Source of the DNA: Dioscorea cayenensis subsp. rotundata
Lineage: Eukaryota > Streptophyta > Magnoliopsida > Dioscoreales > Dioscoreaceae
NCBI RefSeq assembly: GCF_009730915.1
Contig: NC_052471.1
Span: forward strand, 29,608,185 to 29,672,184
Reading direction: 5' to 3'
Length of the DNA: 64,000 bases
The notes below the pieces were generated by a model. The model was not told the DNA's origin and searched no databases. It worked only from the letters and a program-made list of their open reading frames with translations. Below, piece by piece: positions 13,235 through 23,695 of this stretch (positions are counted from its first letter, which is position 1; every line of letters starts with the position of its first letter). The position numbers and the translations under genes were made by a program.

Positions 13235-13757
13235 TTTACTCCGATTAAGGAAAATTGGTTGAAGTTAGTTGATTATTTATATTTATAAAAAAATTTATTA
13301 TTTTTTAAAATTATATTTATTTAAAATTCAACTAAATGGAGTATATGATTTAATGCTTAGTTGATAGTGATTTATTAAAAATTGTACAAGGACATTAAAT
13401 TAAAAAATAAAATTTTAAAATATTATTTAATACTGTACAAAATTTTTAATGTGACAAAATAAAAAAAACGGAGGGAGTAATACTTTAAAGATTTATAAAA
13501 ATTATTGCTCTTTTTGTCCTGTCATAAATCCATTTTATTTTTATCTGTTATTTTTTAATATCAAGAAGTATTTATTATTTTTTTTTAAATTACTCCTAAC
13601 ATTATATTTAACTCTCTTGTGGAAATTAAATATGAGAGAAATATAAAGATATAAATTAGAAGTAATTTTGAAAAAATAATTATTTTTTTATAAAATTTTG
13701 TGAAATAAATAAATTTTTAAATACGACGGATTAAAAAGGTAGGGAGAGAGTATATCA
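13235..13757. mobile_element. Two Stowaway-like (Tc1/mariner MITE) remnants
   Basis: The string aacggagggagtaa at about 13468 matches the terminal consensus of Stowaway MITEs (TA followed by CTCCCTCCG). A shorter, diverged partner, tactccgatt, lies near 13239. A second pair of ends, tttttgtcctgtcataaatcc near 13512 and ttaaaaaggtagggagagagta near 13731, suggests a second related element immediately next to it. No coding capacity is seen. Boundaries are approximate. Confidence 0.45.
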
Positions 13758-14449
13758 TTAAATAAACAATTATAGAGTTTTATTATATGGAGCTGAAAGA
13801 TTTCATATATAATAATGTTCACTACCCTAATTCTAGTCTGTCCAATTTTCAATCTTTGACGTCCATGTGTTTTGTGGCTAAACTCAGCCGTTCATTCATC
13901 TGTAAAAATTATGTGTTACATAGATTGGGTTAAAAAAAAAAAAAATTCAATTGAAAATGCTTTTAATAATTATTTGAATGGTCATTAGACTTTTAAAAGT
14001 CCAAGTCTTTGTGATGTGATAATTTCCTAACTCAGGTCACACAAGCATATTGTTTGGATCCCTTGATGACAAAAAGGTTCCTATAAAACATAGCCACCAG
14101 AGTCTTTTATTATTTCATTGTTATCATTCATTTCTAATTCTTTCCTCATTTTTATTTGTTTTGTTACTAAAATTATATTTTAGTTATCTAATTTTTACCT
14201 TATCTAATTTGAAACCCATAACTTCTAAATTATTGTATATTATATATATGTATATATATAATTTAATTTTAACAGTAAAAGTTTGTGTTTGGTGAGTACC
14301 TTAATCCCACCACCTCCCACAAAGCACCCCATGATGAACTATATTAAGTTGGAAAATAATTCTTCCTCTAAATTTAATTTGCTAATTAATTAATTTTTTT
14401 AACTGATATTAAAATTTCTTCTTTTATTTTGATAAAAAAAAAGACAACC

Positions 14450-14935
14450 GGCTAAGGGTGTGATCAATTGAGTTTGAGCCAAGCAGCAAATTAGTCAAGC
14501 TTGAGCTCGATTAAAAACTCGCTGTTTGATACTTAGCTAGAACTTGATCGAGTTTTTGTTTTTGTAACTCGAGCTCAACTCAATACATAAACCGAGCTAC
14601 TTGAGCTCGCTCGATTAAACTAGATAAAAACTAATAAATCCGGTTTAATCATAAATAATTTTATACTCAAGTTCACTTTATTAAACTCGATGGAGGCTAA
14701 TAAACCTAGTTTAATCATAAATATTTTCATACTTGAACTCAAACTTAATTATATATATATAACAAACTAATATATAATAATAAATACACGCACAAATATA
14801 ATTACTTGATTAAGTTCTTGAGCACTCGAGTCAACTATTATGATGCTTGAATTCGGCTCGTTTAACTACTCAAGCTATTCGAGTTTGAGCTTTCCCCAAA
14901 TTGAATTCAAGTAGCTTGTGAGAGTATATCATTTA
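14450..14935. repeat. GAGCTCGA-rich dispersed element
   Basis: This segment is dense in gagctcg, cgagctc, ctcgag and cttgag words (for example 14500-14620 and 14815-14915) on an AT-rich background. Such sequence is typical of a non-autonomous DNA-element family common in plant intergenic DNA. It begins near taagggtgtgatc and ends near aagtagcttgtgag. Clear terminal inverted repeats or target duplications could not be fixed by eye. Confidence 0.4.
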
Positions 14936-16090
14936 CTAAAATAATAGTGGCTTAATGATTTTTCAAGAATAAATTTATTGAAAATTTGTATTGTGCTTAT
15001 TGTACATTAAGTCAACAATATTTATTAATAATATTGCGGGAGTAAAATTTTAAACCCTCATCTTTTTGTAAATTTGTATTGAGTTAACAATGGATTTTCA
15101 TTAAAAAATTATATAATATATATATCTTTTACTTTTTTTTTAAATAAAAAAAAGACGTTTGTGTAAAGAAAGAATAAGTGGTATACTACTTGGTCAAAAA
15201 AGAGGGAACTTTATTAAATAAAGGAGAATTTTATTTATTAAATTCCATGCTTTTGGGATTGATCAACAAGTTTCATGGCCTTCACCAACCTTTCTTATTC
15301 ATCACATAACAATGACAAACAAATAAGTCCAAAATGCTGAAATTTCCAAATAATTTACTGAATATATATCTATATAACTCCTTCAAAATCTTCATATTTA
15401 TATATAACTCCTGAAAAACTTTTCATTAAAAAAATTTCAACATATACCACCCCTTCTTTTTTTATAGTTTAAAAAAAAAAAATCAATGCTCTTGTTATTA
15501 TTCATATCCCAAAAAAAGGAAAAAATAAAATAATAAAGATTAATAAATTTTCAAAATTTAAGAATATTATTTGTAAATATCGCTTATTCACTGGTTATTA
15601 TCTTATCTCAATATTTATCCTAATTTTATTTTAAATTATATTATCAGTGAGTTATATTTAAAAATTAAAACTAACAAAGTCCATTTAATATGAAATTTTA
15701 AAAAGAGTAAAAAATATTAATTATCTTTCCTAAAAACTATCACCATGAGGCATGAGGACACTCTTGGGAGAATATTCTTTTAAACATTCATTAATTTTTG
15801 TATTAAAGATAAATTTCTATACATCCCCCTCAAAAAAAGGGTAATATATGTATTCATATCTTCATTAAAGAAAACATATTTAAATATATGCTCAAAACCA
15901 TTCATTAATTTTGGTATTAATGAGAAATTTGCATACATCCCCCTCAACAAAAGTTTACAAGTACTGGGTTAGTTTACACAATGGCAGAAGATTACCAAAA
16001 CTGATTGAAAAAGGGATAAGTAGTTGGTTGATTTTTTTTTTTTTTTAAAAAAAATAATCACAGTTTAAACGATTATAATTCCGTCACTGT
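14936..16090. repeat. Intergenic spacer with a tandem duplication (117-bp period)
   Basis: This is AT-rich spacer without a recognised gene. A block starting cattcattaatttttg at about 15785 and ending acatccccctcaa recurs at about 15901 with several substitutions. The rest is poly-A/T tracts and simple AT sequence. Confidence 0.7.
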
Positions 16091-16330
16091 TATATTATTA
16101 TTTACACCAGTAGATGTCATTGGATTTAGGGACGTTCATAGAATTGTTGTCTACAAACGTTACTGATAGACTGGACATAGAGGATGAATCATATGAGAAT
16201 GTTCGTAGATTTGAAATCTACGAACGTTGCTCTCAACTGTTGGATTTCAATCCAACGATTGAGCACTGTTTCATGTACAGTGTTACTGTAAATTTGAACC
16301 ATCTAACCCTATTTCTACTAGATCAACACC
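16090..16330. repeat. Small element with nested palindromes (GTTGGATT family)
   Basis: Three back-to-back hairpin-forming palindromes are visible: gttcgtagattt/aaatctacgaac with a 1-nt centre (about 16200-16226), gttggatt/aatccaac with a 2-nt loop (about 16237-16256), and cactgt/acagtg (about 16263-16282). The GTTGGATT palindrome and nearby activation-tag-like words recur at about 55.8 kb and, diverged, at 39.8 kb, so this looks like a dispersed non-autonomous element. Confidence 0.5.
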
Positions 16331-16671
16331 AATAAAACTATAATCCAAACCAAAATTAATTAACCCAACTAACCCTTCATTATATCTCACTGTAGCAATT
16401 AATTTGGTATTTTGCTAACACTGCGGACGTCTGCAGATGATGTTTATCCATATATATATATATATATACACCTTTTAATAAAAGTAAGGTCAAATTTATA
16501 AATAAATAAAATTTAGGGGCTTATTTACTAATCTTTCATTTTTCACACTTTTTTGTTTTTTTGTTTTTCTCGTCAACCCTTCAAATTTTCATATTTCAAA
16601 TTCTCAAAACCCTTCTTCTTCGTCTTCGTCTTCGTCTTCGTCTTCTTCTCTTGATTAGGGTTTGAGAGAAG

Positions 16672-16674
16672 AAG

Positions 16675-16714
<40 letters not shown>
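16672..16714. repeat. (GA)n microsatellite in the PMP22 leader
   Basis: About 20 GA dinucleotides end a few bases before the PMP22 start codon. A (TTCGTC)n-like run lies just upstream at 16618-16647. GA tracts in plant 5' leaders can bind BBR/BPC-type GAGA factors; whether this one does is unknown. Confidence 0.85.
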
Positions 16715-16716
<2 letters not shown>

Positions 16717-16717
16717 C

Positions 16718-17466
16718 ATGTCGGAGATTGTATCAGTGGCGTGGCACAAGTATCTTCTTCAATTGCAACAAAACCCTCTGAGGACAAAGGTTTGACTTTG
16801 TTTTCTGTGATGTTGACTTGTGATTCATGGTTCTTGATGTTGTCTTTGTGTTTGACTTTTGTAGGCAATCACTTCTGGGGTGTTGGCTGGATGTAGTGAT
16901 GCTATTGCCCAGAAGATCTCTGGCATCAAGAAGTTGCAACTCAGAAGGATGCTTTTGATCATGGTTTTCTTCTTTCACTTTTCTTTTTGATCATGGTTAT
17001 CTGATTTTTAATGTAATTTTTTGTGGGATTTGTGATCTTGTTTGTTATTAATGGTAAAATTATTGATTTATGATTGTTTGTTTTAAAAAATCATTGTTTA
17101 TTGTCTGATTTAGCAAACAAAATTAGAACTTGTTTCAAATTTGTTCCTGATTTTTTTTTTTTGAAGCCTTTTTCTTTTTGTGATCATATGATTCATCTCT
17201 GATTTAGAAAGCAAAATATGAACTAGTTTCAATTTGTTTTGTTTTTTTGTTTGTTTGTTTGTTTGTTTGTAGCTCTATGGTTTTGCATATGGAGGTCCAT
17301 TTGGCCACTTTCTACACAAGCTCATGGATGCTATTTTCAAAGGGAAGAAAGGGAAAGCAACTGTTGCTAAAAAGGTTGTTCCTTTCTCCAAGATCTGATC
17401 TTTATTATTCAATAATTCTTCTTTATGATTTTTTTTACTTGTTTTTTTAACAAGTGAACATTGTGG

Positions 17467-17497
<31 letters not shown>

Positions 17498-18330
17498 GTT
17501 TTCTGATTCAGGTGTTGTTGGAGCAGTTAACTACTTCACCATGGAACAACATGGTTTTCATGTTTTATTATGGGTTGGTTGTTGAAGGTATATGAATACT
17601 TTTACTTTCAATTCTTGTAATGAAGTCATCTATAGTCTGATTGCAATCGAAAATATACGGGATAATTTTACCTATTGCCCAAATGCTTTGCTTGAATTCT
17701 GAATCTTATATCGTTGCATGACATTGTAGGCCGGCAGTGGAGCTTAGTCAAGAACAAGATCAAGAAGGATTACCCATCAATTCAGCTGACTGCCTGGAGG
17801 GTATGAACTCGATGATATGCAACTCTGATTATACAAAATGTCTTGCATGACATAACCGAACTTTTATTTGCAGTTCTGGCCAATTGTCGGGTGGATTAAC
17901 TACCAGTACATGCCTCTTCAGTTCCGCGTTCTGTTTCATAGCTTTGTTGCTTCTTGCTGGTTTGTTCCTCTCCAGTGATTCTGATTTTTAATTGTTGCAA
18001 TGTGTGCATGATTCATCTATAGTTAATATCTTATACATCAACATTGGTATATGTCTACTATAAATGAAGTGGTTGTGTGTATTTCAAACTCATTTTTGTG
18101 ATGTCCAAATATCTGAATTTTTAGTAGGATTAGACAAATCAGTAGGTTTTAAGAGATTGATGATCTTATTTTATATGGTTGTTTGAGTGTCTGAGATGAA
18201 ATCATCTTTCATTCATAAACATTATATTTTTACTGCATGTATTCACCTGATGTATACTCTATTTTTATTGAATTTCAGGGCGATATTTCTGAATCTGAAA
18301 GCTCGATCGGTCGCTGTGAAGAATGCATAA
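16718..18330 (+). CDS. PMP22: Peroxisomal membrane protein PMP22 (Mpv17/PMP22 family)
   Basis: Seven exons (16718-16789, 16865-16963, 17273-17374, 17512-17587, 17730-17800, 17874-17959, 18279-18330) give 185 aa, the usual size. The N-terminus carries the family hallmarks YLLQLQQNPLRTKAIT and DAIAQKISG. The signature WPIVGWINYQYMPLQFRV lies near residue 145 and the protein ends in a basic tail. Four hydrophobic segments are expected. The plant PMP22 group (rather than mitochondrial Mpv17) is indicated by GKKGKATVAKKVLLEQLT and by the positively charged tail. The protein sits in the peroxisomal membrane; a channel-like role is proposed for the family. All introns are phase-consistent. Intron 3 carries an (AT)n tract. 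Confidence 0.93.
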
Positions 18331-18523
18331 ATATACCAAACTCAGTGATTGATTCGACGTAATTTATAAACTACAATTAGTCATGCTGCTTGATGAACAC
18401 AGTTATTGTCCTTCTTTCATCGCTAATAAACTTTATCGGTTCTTCGTCTTTAGTTAAGAGTTTCATGAAGTATAATGTATTTAAGTTTAATGAAATTCAT
18501 GGAAAAATGAGTACTTGAGATTG

Positions 18524-18559
<36 letters not shown>

Positions 18560-19930
18560 CATTATTAGAAAATTTTCAGGTGAAAATAAGGAGAAAAAAC
18601 AGGTAATGAGAATGGTGGGTATTTAATGAGTGAAGAAGACATGAAAGTAGATTAGTGTTTTGCAATTTTGATTTTCTTAAACAAATTAGCAAAATTGGTT
18701 GGTATGTCCTACAATTAAGTAGTTGTAAATTATGGCCAGCACATTTATGTCCTACCCTTCTTCACCTACTCCTTTACTTTAATATGTCTTCACTCTATAT
18801 ATATTTATATACATTTGTTTGTATAGATTATTTAAAATCTTTAATTTAATTGAGATTTCATCAAAAGACTAAAAGTGCCAATATTTGTTTTTGTTGGGGT
18901 AAAAAAATAACATATTTTTATTGTTGGAGATTGAAATGAACATATGTGTGTGGGTAACTATGCATTTTTATGGATTTGAGTTAAAAACTATATATATATT
19001 AGTACTAATGAGAGGGCCCTTGAAATATATAATATAATATATATATATATATAATAACAAAGAGAGAGAGGGAGAGGGCCCTTGAAATATATATATATAT
19101 ATATTGGATAAGTTAGTACTGTCCAACAAGAAAACAACATAAATCTTTCCAATGGATCATGATGCAATACCAAATATTTATTTAGAAATTTAATAGTAAA
19201 ATGAAAATAAAGTATACATCTTATTCTTATCAAAACTAAATAATAATAATAATAGTTGAATAAAGGTCCAAAATTCTAGTCAATAAAAGAGTAGTTGCAT
19301 CATATGAAATGAATGACTCATGTCAAATTACCAATCAACTTGTAAACTTTTTGACCTTATTTTTAAGACATAATTAAACCACACAAAATTCAATCTTATA
19401 AATAATCTCCAACGTTCAAATATTAATTTTTTTTCTTCAATAAAACATATGCTTGTCTCCAAAATCTAATTAATTAATCTTTCCCACCATGCAAAAATCC
19501 AAGAACACCAAATCAATCATTATCAACTTGTAATAGAGTTTATTATTCAGTTATAAACTACACAAATTCAAGCTTCCAATAATCTCCAAACATTCAAACA
19601 CTAAATGATATCTCTTTCCCCAAATATATATATATATATATATAAATTAAATATTAATCTCCAAAATCTCATCTTTTCCACCATACAATAATCTAAGAAC
19701 ATTAAATCAATGCTTATCAACCAAAATCTCATCTTTTCCACCAAATTTATGAAAATCCTTCTCCAAAAAAAAAAAAAAGAATTTGATTTTGAATCCTCAA
19801 ACCACATCCAAACTCTAAAAGATCTCTCCTTTCTTCATAACAATCAACCAAAAACCTCAAAAAACAAACATATACCACTACCAAGTGAACATATATATAT
19901 ATATATATAAAGGAATGAAAGATTGGTGAT
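18331..19930. other. Intergenic spacer with simple repeats and short duplications
   Basis: The start includes the PMP22 3' region and an (ATT)n microsatellite (about 18523-18560). The phrase gagggcccttgaaatata occurs at about 19011 and 19075. The phrase aaaatctcatcttttccacca occurs at about 19662 and 19722, with a diverged third copy near 19485. Several (AT)n runs are present. No gene is seen. Confidence 0.6.
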
Positions 19931-20312
19931 AGAGAAGCATGCATGCAAGGATTGATTGGAATAAGAGATCATCATCAACGTCTACAACAACATTGGAAGG
20001 AAGGAAGGAAAAGCAAATTCCAAAAACATGGAAAAACAGGATTCAAAAGAAACAAGAAAAAAAGAAAAAAACCTTTCTTTCCTTTTTCTCCGTTCTTTTA
20101 CCTCCGAGAAAAACGTTTCTCCGTTTTCCATTCGCCAACTTCCTCGATGAATCATGGATGCATGCACGACGACGAGAAGGTTTTCGGTTTTCAGTTTTCA
20201 GTTTTCGTTTTCTCGGTTTTCCATTTGAGAAGAGAGAAAAAGGCCTTAGTACCAATCGTGGATCGCCACGTGTTCCCGGATGTGTTCTGGTGCTCCGCCG
20301 GAGAAGCGAGGA

Positions 20313-20660
20313 TCACATCTGCAACCACCGAGCCAGCTGGGTGGGGTTCACAACGCCGGGGACGTGGACCCCATCGGTCTTGAAGACGCGCGCCACGTCA
20401 GCGTACGTTTTCGGCTGGTGGGCCCGGTCCGGTTTCCGGTTCGGTTCCGGGCCGGGCCGGTTTCCGAACAGAGTTCCTTTGGTGAGGAACTCGTGGGCCA
20501 GGTAACCGGCTAAGAGCCGGTTCCCAGCCACCGGCTCGTGTTTCAGCTCGGCTTGACTCGGCGGCTGCGGCGGCGCTCGGGGTGGGTCGGACGAATCACG
20601 ATCCTTCCGCTTCCGATGCCCGCCAGGTGGCATCAATCCGTGCCCTCCGTTGCTTGCCAT
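20313..20660 (-). CDS. Small conserved-looking basic/proline-rich protein, function unknown
   Basis: This is a single-exon ORF of 115 aa. ATG 20660 is the first ATG after the probable promoter: no CAT occurs on the plus strand between it and the TATA-like sites. The N-terminal half is basic and proline-rich (GGHRKRKDRDSSDPPRAPP). The C-terminal half is denser in conserved-looking residues: NRLLAGYLAHEFLTKGT at about 47-63 and a final segment PGVVNPTQLARWLQM. I recall plant proteins with this ending but cannot name the family or a function. No signal peptide or membrane segment lies inside the chosen ORF. The locus is a strong GC island (about 20270-20900) in AT-rich surroundings, so long ORFs also appear on the opposite strand; the codon pattern and sensible protein support the minus strand. 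Confidence 0.7.
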   Translation of the reverse strand: MASNGGHGLMPPGGHRKRKDRDSSDPPRAPPQPPSQAELKHEPVAGNRLLAGYLAHEFLTKGTLFGNRPGPEPNRKPDRAHQPKTYADVARVFKTDGVHVPGVVNPTQLARWLQM

Positions 20661-21020
20661 CGCCACGTCAGCACGAGGATTGAGAGAGAATGAAAACAAC
20701 CCCAAAAAGAATAATAATAATAAATAAATAATAATAATAAGGAGAAAACACGAGGGTATTTCGGTCAAAACACGAAGGGGAAAAAAAAGGGGGATCGAGA
20801 TGGAGGGAATGGACGGAATCCGGCGATCTTCGCCGGAGAAACGTACTGGTGGGCGGCGACGCCGGAGAGGGAGGAGATCAATTAGGTCTCCGGCGATGAG
20901 TTTTAGAGAGAGAAAGTGAGGGATTTTAGAGCGAGAGAACGAGAAACGAAGGGAATAGAGAATGAGGAAGGGTTTGGGATTTTATAGAAAGAAAGAAGTG
21001 AATTTAGAGATTTGGGGATT

Positions 21021-21028
21021 TATTTATA
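21021..21028 (-). promoter_or_regulatory. TATA box for the 115-aa protein gene
   Basis: On the minus strand the sequence reads TATAAATA. A second candidate, TATAAA, lies at 20981-20986. The 300-nt leader that follows has no upstream ATG. Confidence 0.5.
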
Positions 21029-21299
21029 GTGAGGTCCTTTGCAAGACTGCCCTTGGTTTTTAGTATAATTACCAAAACGCCACCGATTTGGAGTTTAATT
21101 ACTAGAATACCCCTTTTGGTTGCCCCTAGGGTTTGGCTGTCTTTTTAGTGTGGACCCCACCCACTGCTGTATACTTGACCTATGGATGTTTGCCACGTCA
21201 TATGTATTTTTTAAAAATTTTTAAATGAAAATAAATTTTTTTGTTTGGGATTTTTTTGTGTTTAATTACTTGGGTGTGATATTGATGTTTATTTGTACA

Positions 21300-21490
21300 A
21301 GAGAAAGTTATGAAGAAAATATTTATTAGGAACTTGACTTGGATGGTTAAGGAATATAAAGTATTTTTTTATTTTGACCGAGGTAAAATTTAATAAAAAT
21401 AAAATTTAGGAACTTGACTTGGATGGTTAAGGAATACAAAGTTTTTTTTTTGTTGGTGTTTATTTTGACCTAGGTAAAATTTAATAAAAA
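21300..21490. repeat. Tandem duplication (about 80-bp unit)
   Basis: The phrase aggaacttgacttggatgg occurs at 21328 and again at about 21407. Both copies run through ttttgacc and ggtaaaatttaataaaaa. The second copy has a small T-rich insertion. Confidence 0.85.
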
Positions 21491-21924
21491 AATAAAATTA
21501 AAAATTTGTTGATCATCAAAATACTTCAATCAATGTCATCTTTATGATAATGTAAAAACTGTCTAACACACATACATAGCTTATGCAAATACAACATATC
21601 TTGACCATTTAAAATTTCTAAAAAAAAAATCATAAATTTTAAAAATTTAAAAATAACATATATTTAAAAAAACAATTTCATATATATATTTACAATAAGC
21701 GACAAGTGTCCCCTCCAAAACTTATTTAAGAGTTTGTCAAGAAATATGCAAGTATGAAGATACACAAATTACGAAACCCTTAGAGATTTCTTAACTTGGT
21801 TAAGCATTGCATTGAACAATAAAAGTCCACCGCGTGCATGTCCGGAAAATTTGAAGAAACCATATTGAGCTAATAAGCTTTTTTGCTATGCAATTATGGG
21901 GAGAAAAGATAAAACTCGTCCCAC

Positions 21925-22185
21925 CATGAAATCCACCTTATATTCGTTTAAACAGTACTATGGACAGTACTTAAACCTAGGAACATTTTGTGAGCATTAC
22001 TGCTATTGTACACATAGCAAGGTTTCTACCCTGCATCTGCTCTAGGGATGGGCATGGGGCGGGGATGAAATCCACCTTATATTCGTTTAAACAGTACCAT
22101 GGACAGTACCTAAACCCAGGAACATTTTGTGAGCATTACTGCTATTGTACACATAGCAAGGTTTCTACCCTGCATCTGCTATTCT
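21925..22185. repeat. Tandem duplication (about 140-bp unit) with a transposon-end-like junction
   Basis: A unit from gatgaaatccaccttata to ctaccctgcatctgct is present twice (about 21926-22042 and 22065-22181) with only a few differences. Between them lies agggatgggcatggggcgg, resembling the terminal sequence of a widespread plant hAT-like non-autonomous family. Confidence 0.8.
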
Positions 22186-23090
22186 GCTCATCCACTGTCA
22201 TGTGATAATCCATTGCACTATGCAATGGTTGTCAAAACAATTTCATTATTAAGATACCTTTTAGAACTGTACGAAAATTATTGTTCAATATATATGTATA
22301 TATAAAGCTCTCCCTAACTAAAATTCCTTGGCAAAACCAATGATCTCTTGGTCTATTAGCATCGAGTCATCTACGTTGGATACTCATGTTCTATCGAAGA
22401 TGCGAGTTCAGATCTTAGGTTACACAAGGTAAAGGTATAAGTACATTGAGGTATTAACTCCACATTTGAGTATACTCCTGCCGTGACTTATTTGATTTAT
22501 AAAAAAAATATTAAAAAATCTTTGGTAGATAAACTTCATGATTTAAAAAAAAAATTAAATTATTTTTTATTTTTTAAATATGACATAAATCATAAAATAA
22601 ACAATGTAGGCTACAAATGACAAAGAAGATTCATTACTTCTTTCATATAACCGAAAGATATGAACATAAATCCATTCCACTTGTCCTTAAATAACTTTCC
22701 AAGAATAATAATAAAAAAAGGTAGAAATATTAAGCATTTGCCAAACTTAGAACCATTCTTTATAAAGTAATATATTTCTAAAAATAATCTTTAACCATGA
22801 AAAATCAAAATGTCCAGAATACCCTTCCTTGTACAACTTGATTCTTCGGAAAGGGGGAAGGGCAAAACAGTCATTCAAATAAATTGTCAAAAATACAATA
22901 GCTGTTGACCAAAATCAAGTAAGAGGGCAGTGAAGTAATTAAAGAACATTATAAAGGGCAAAACTGGTAAAACAAAAATCCCTCGATTAAAGAAGACAAA
23001 AAAAGAGAAGATAAAAGCAAGCCCCATCAAGGAAGGGGTCTAGTGGCATAAGATGTAATTATGTATGAACTCAAGTGGCAATCAGTAAAT
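22186..23090. other. Intergenic AT-rich spacer
   Basis: No coding sequence of known family was found on either strand. The region contains poly-A/T and (AT)n stretches only. Confidence 0.5.
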
Positions 23091-23095
23091 GAGTG

Positions 23096-23470
23096 GGAAT
23101 CTTAAGAAACGGTTATGACTCGTCGGATCGTGACGGGCTACGCCCAGATCGATGACTGAAAATGTGCCACGTGTATGGCTCTCAAAATGGACCACGACCC
23201 TCGAGGCTAACGTGTGCTCATAAAATGACTCAAAAAACCGACCTACAATTTTAACCAAGTCTTATATAAATCCCGTGTGGCCAAGTTATCCTACGTGGCA
23301 TATTTTTATTCGAAGAAGACGGTGGTTAATTAAAGTGGGTGAGATTTGAAGTTCATGATACCTGGCCCAGGGATCATATGGATAACATTATGGGCCAAGC
23401 AGCCCAATTGAACGTGGAAAATCTGGATCTTTTTGGGCCACACATTGTGGGCCTTGTGGGCCTAATTGAT
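23096..23470. promoter_or_regulatory. Promoter-like island without a recognised gene
   Basis: A G-box (gccacgtgt, about 23166), an ABRE-like tacgtggca (about 23292), a TATA-like ttatataaat (about 23262) and five GGGCC/GGCCC words (23390-23462; tgggcc and agcccaatt types, i.e. site II/TCP-like) lie within 375 bp. GC content is higher than in the flanks. No ORF of recognisable family starts nearby on either strand. Confidence 0.35.
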
Positions 23471-23480
23471 AAGGACTTTA

Positions 23481-23695
23481 ACATACTTGTTTTTACTTTC
23501 CACCCCTTGGGGATTAGTGAAATTATTTGGCATACTTGTTTTATTTTACCTTCCACCCCTTGAAGATTAGTGAAATTATTTGGCATACTTGTTTTATTTT
23601 ACCTTCCACCCCTTGAAGATTAGTGAAATTATTTGACATATTTGTTTTTTTTTTTACCTTCCACCACTTGGGGAATAGTGAAATTATTTGGTACA
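23481..23695. repeat. Minisatellite, four copies of about a 58-bp unit
   Basis: The phrase ttccaccccttg...gattagtgaaattatttgg is repeated four times in direct orientation (starting about 23498, 23551, 23607 and 23658). Copies two and three are almost identical; the fourth is more diverged. Confidence 0.9.

Noticed and set aside
19939-20505. 188- and 146-codon ORFs on + over the GC island
   Set aside because: They are low-complexity, overlap each other in different frames and lie opposite the sensible 115-aa minus-strand ORF.
20661-20768. Upstream extension of the 115-aa protein with a hydrophobic segment
   Set aside because: It has no ATG; the hydrophobic stretch comes from translating an (AAT)n tract in the leader.
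23481-23695. Possible CRISPR-like array
   Set aside because: Regularly spaced repeats without unique spacers, in a plant nuclear context; it is a minisatellite.
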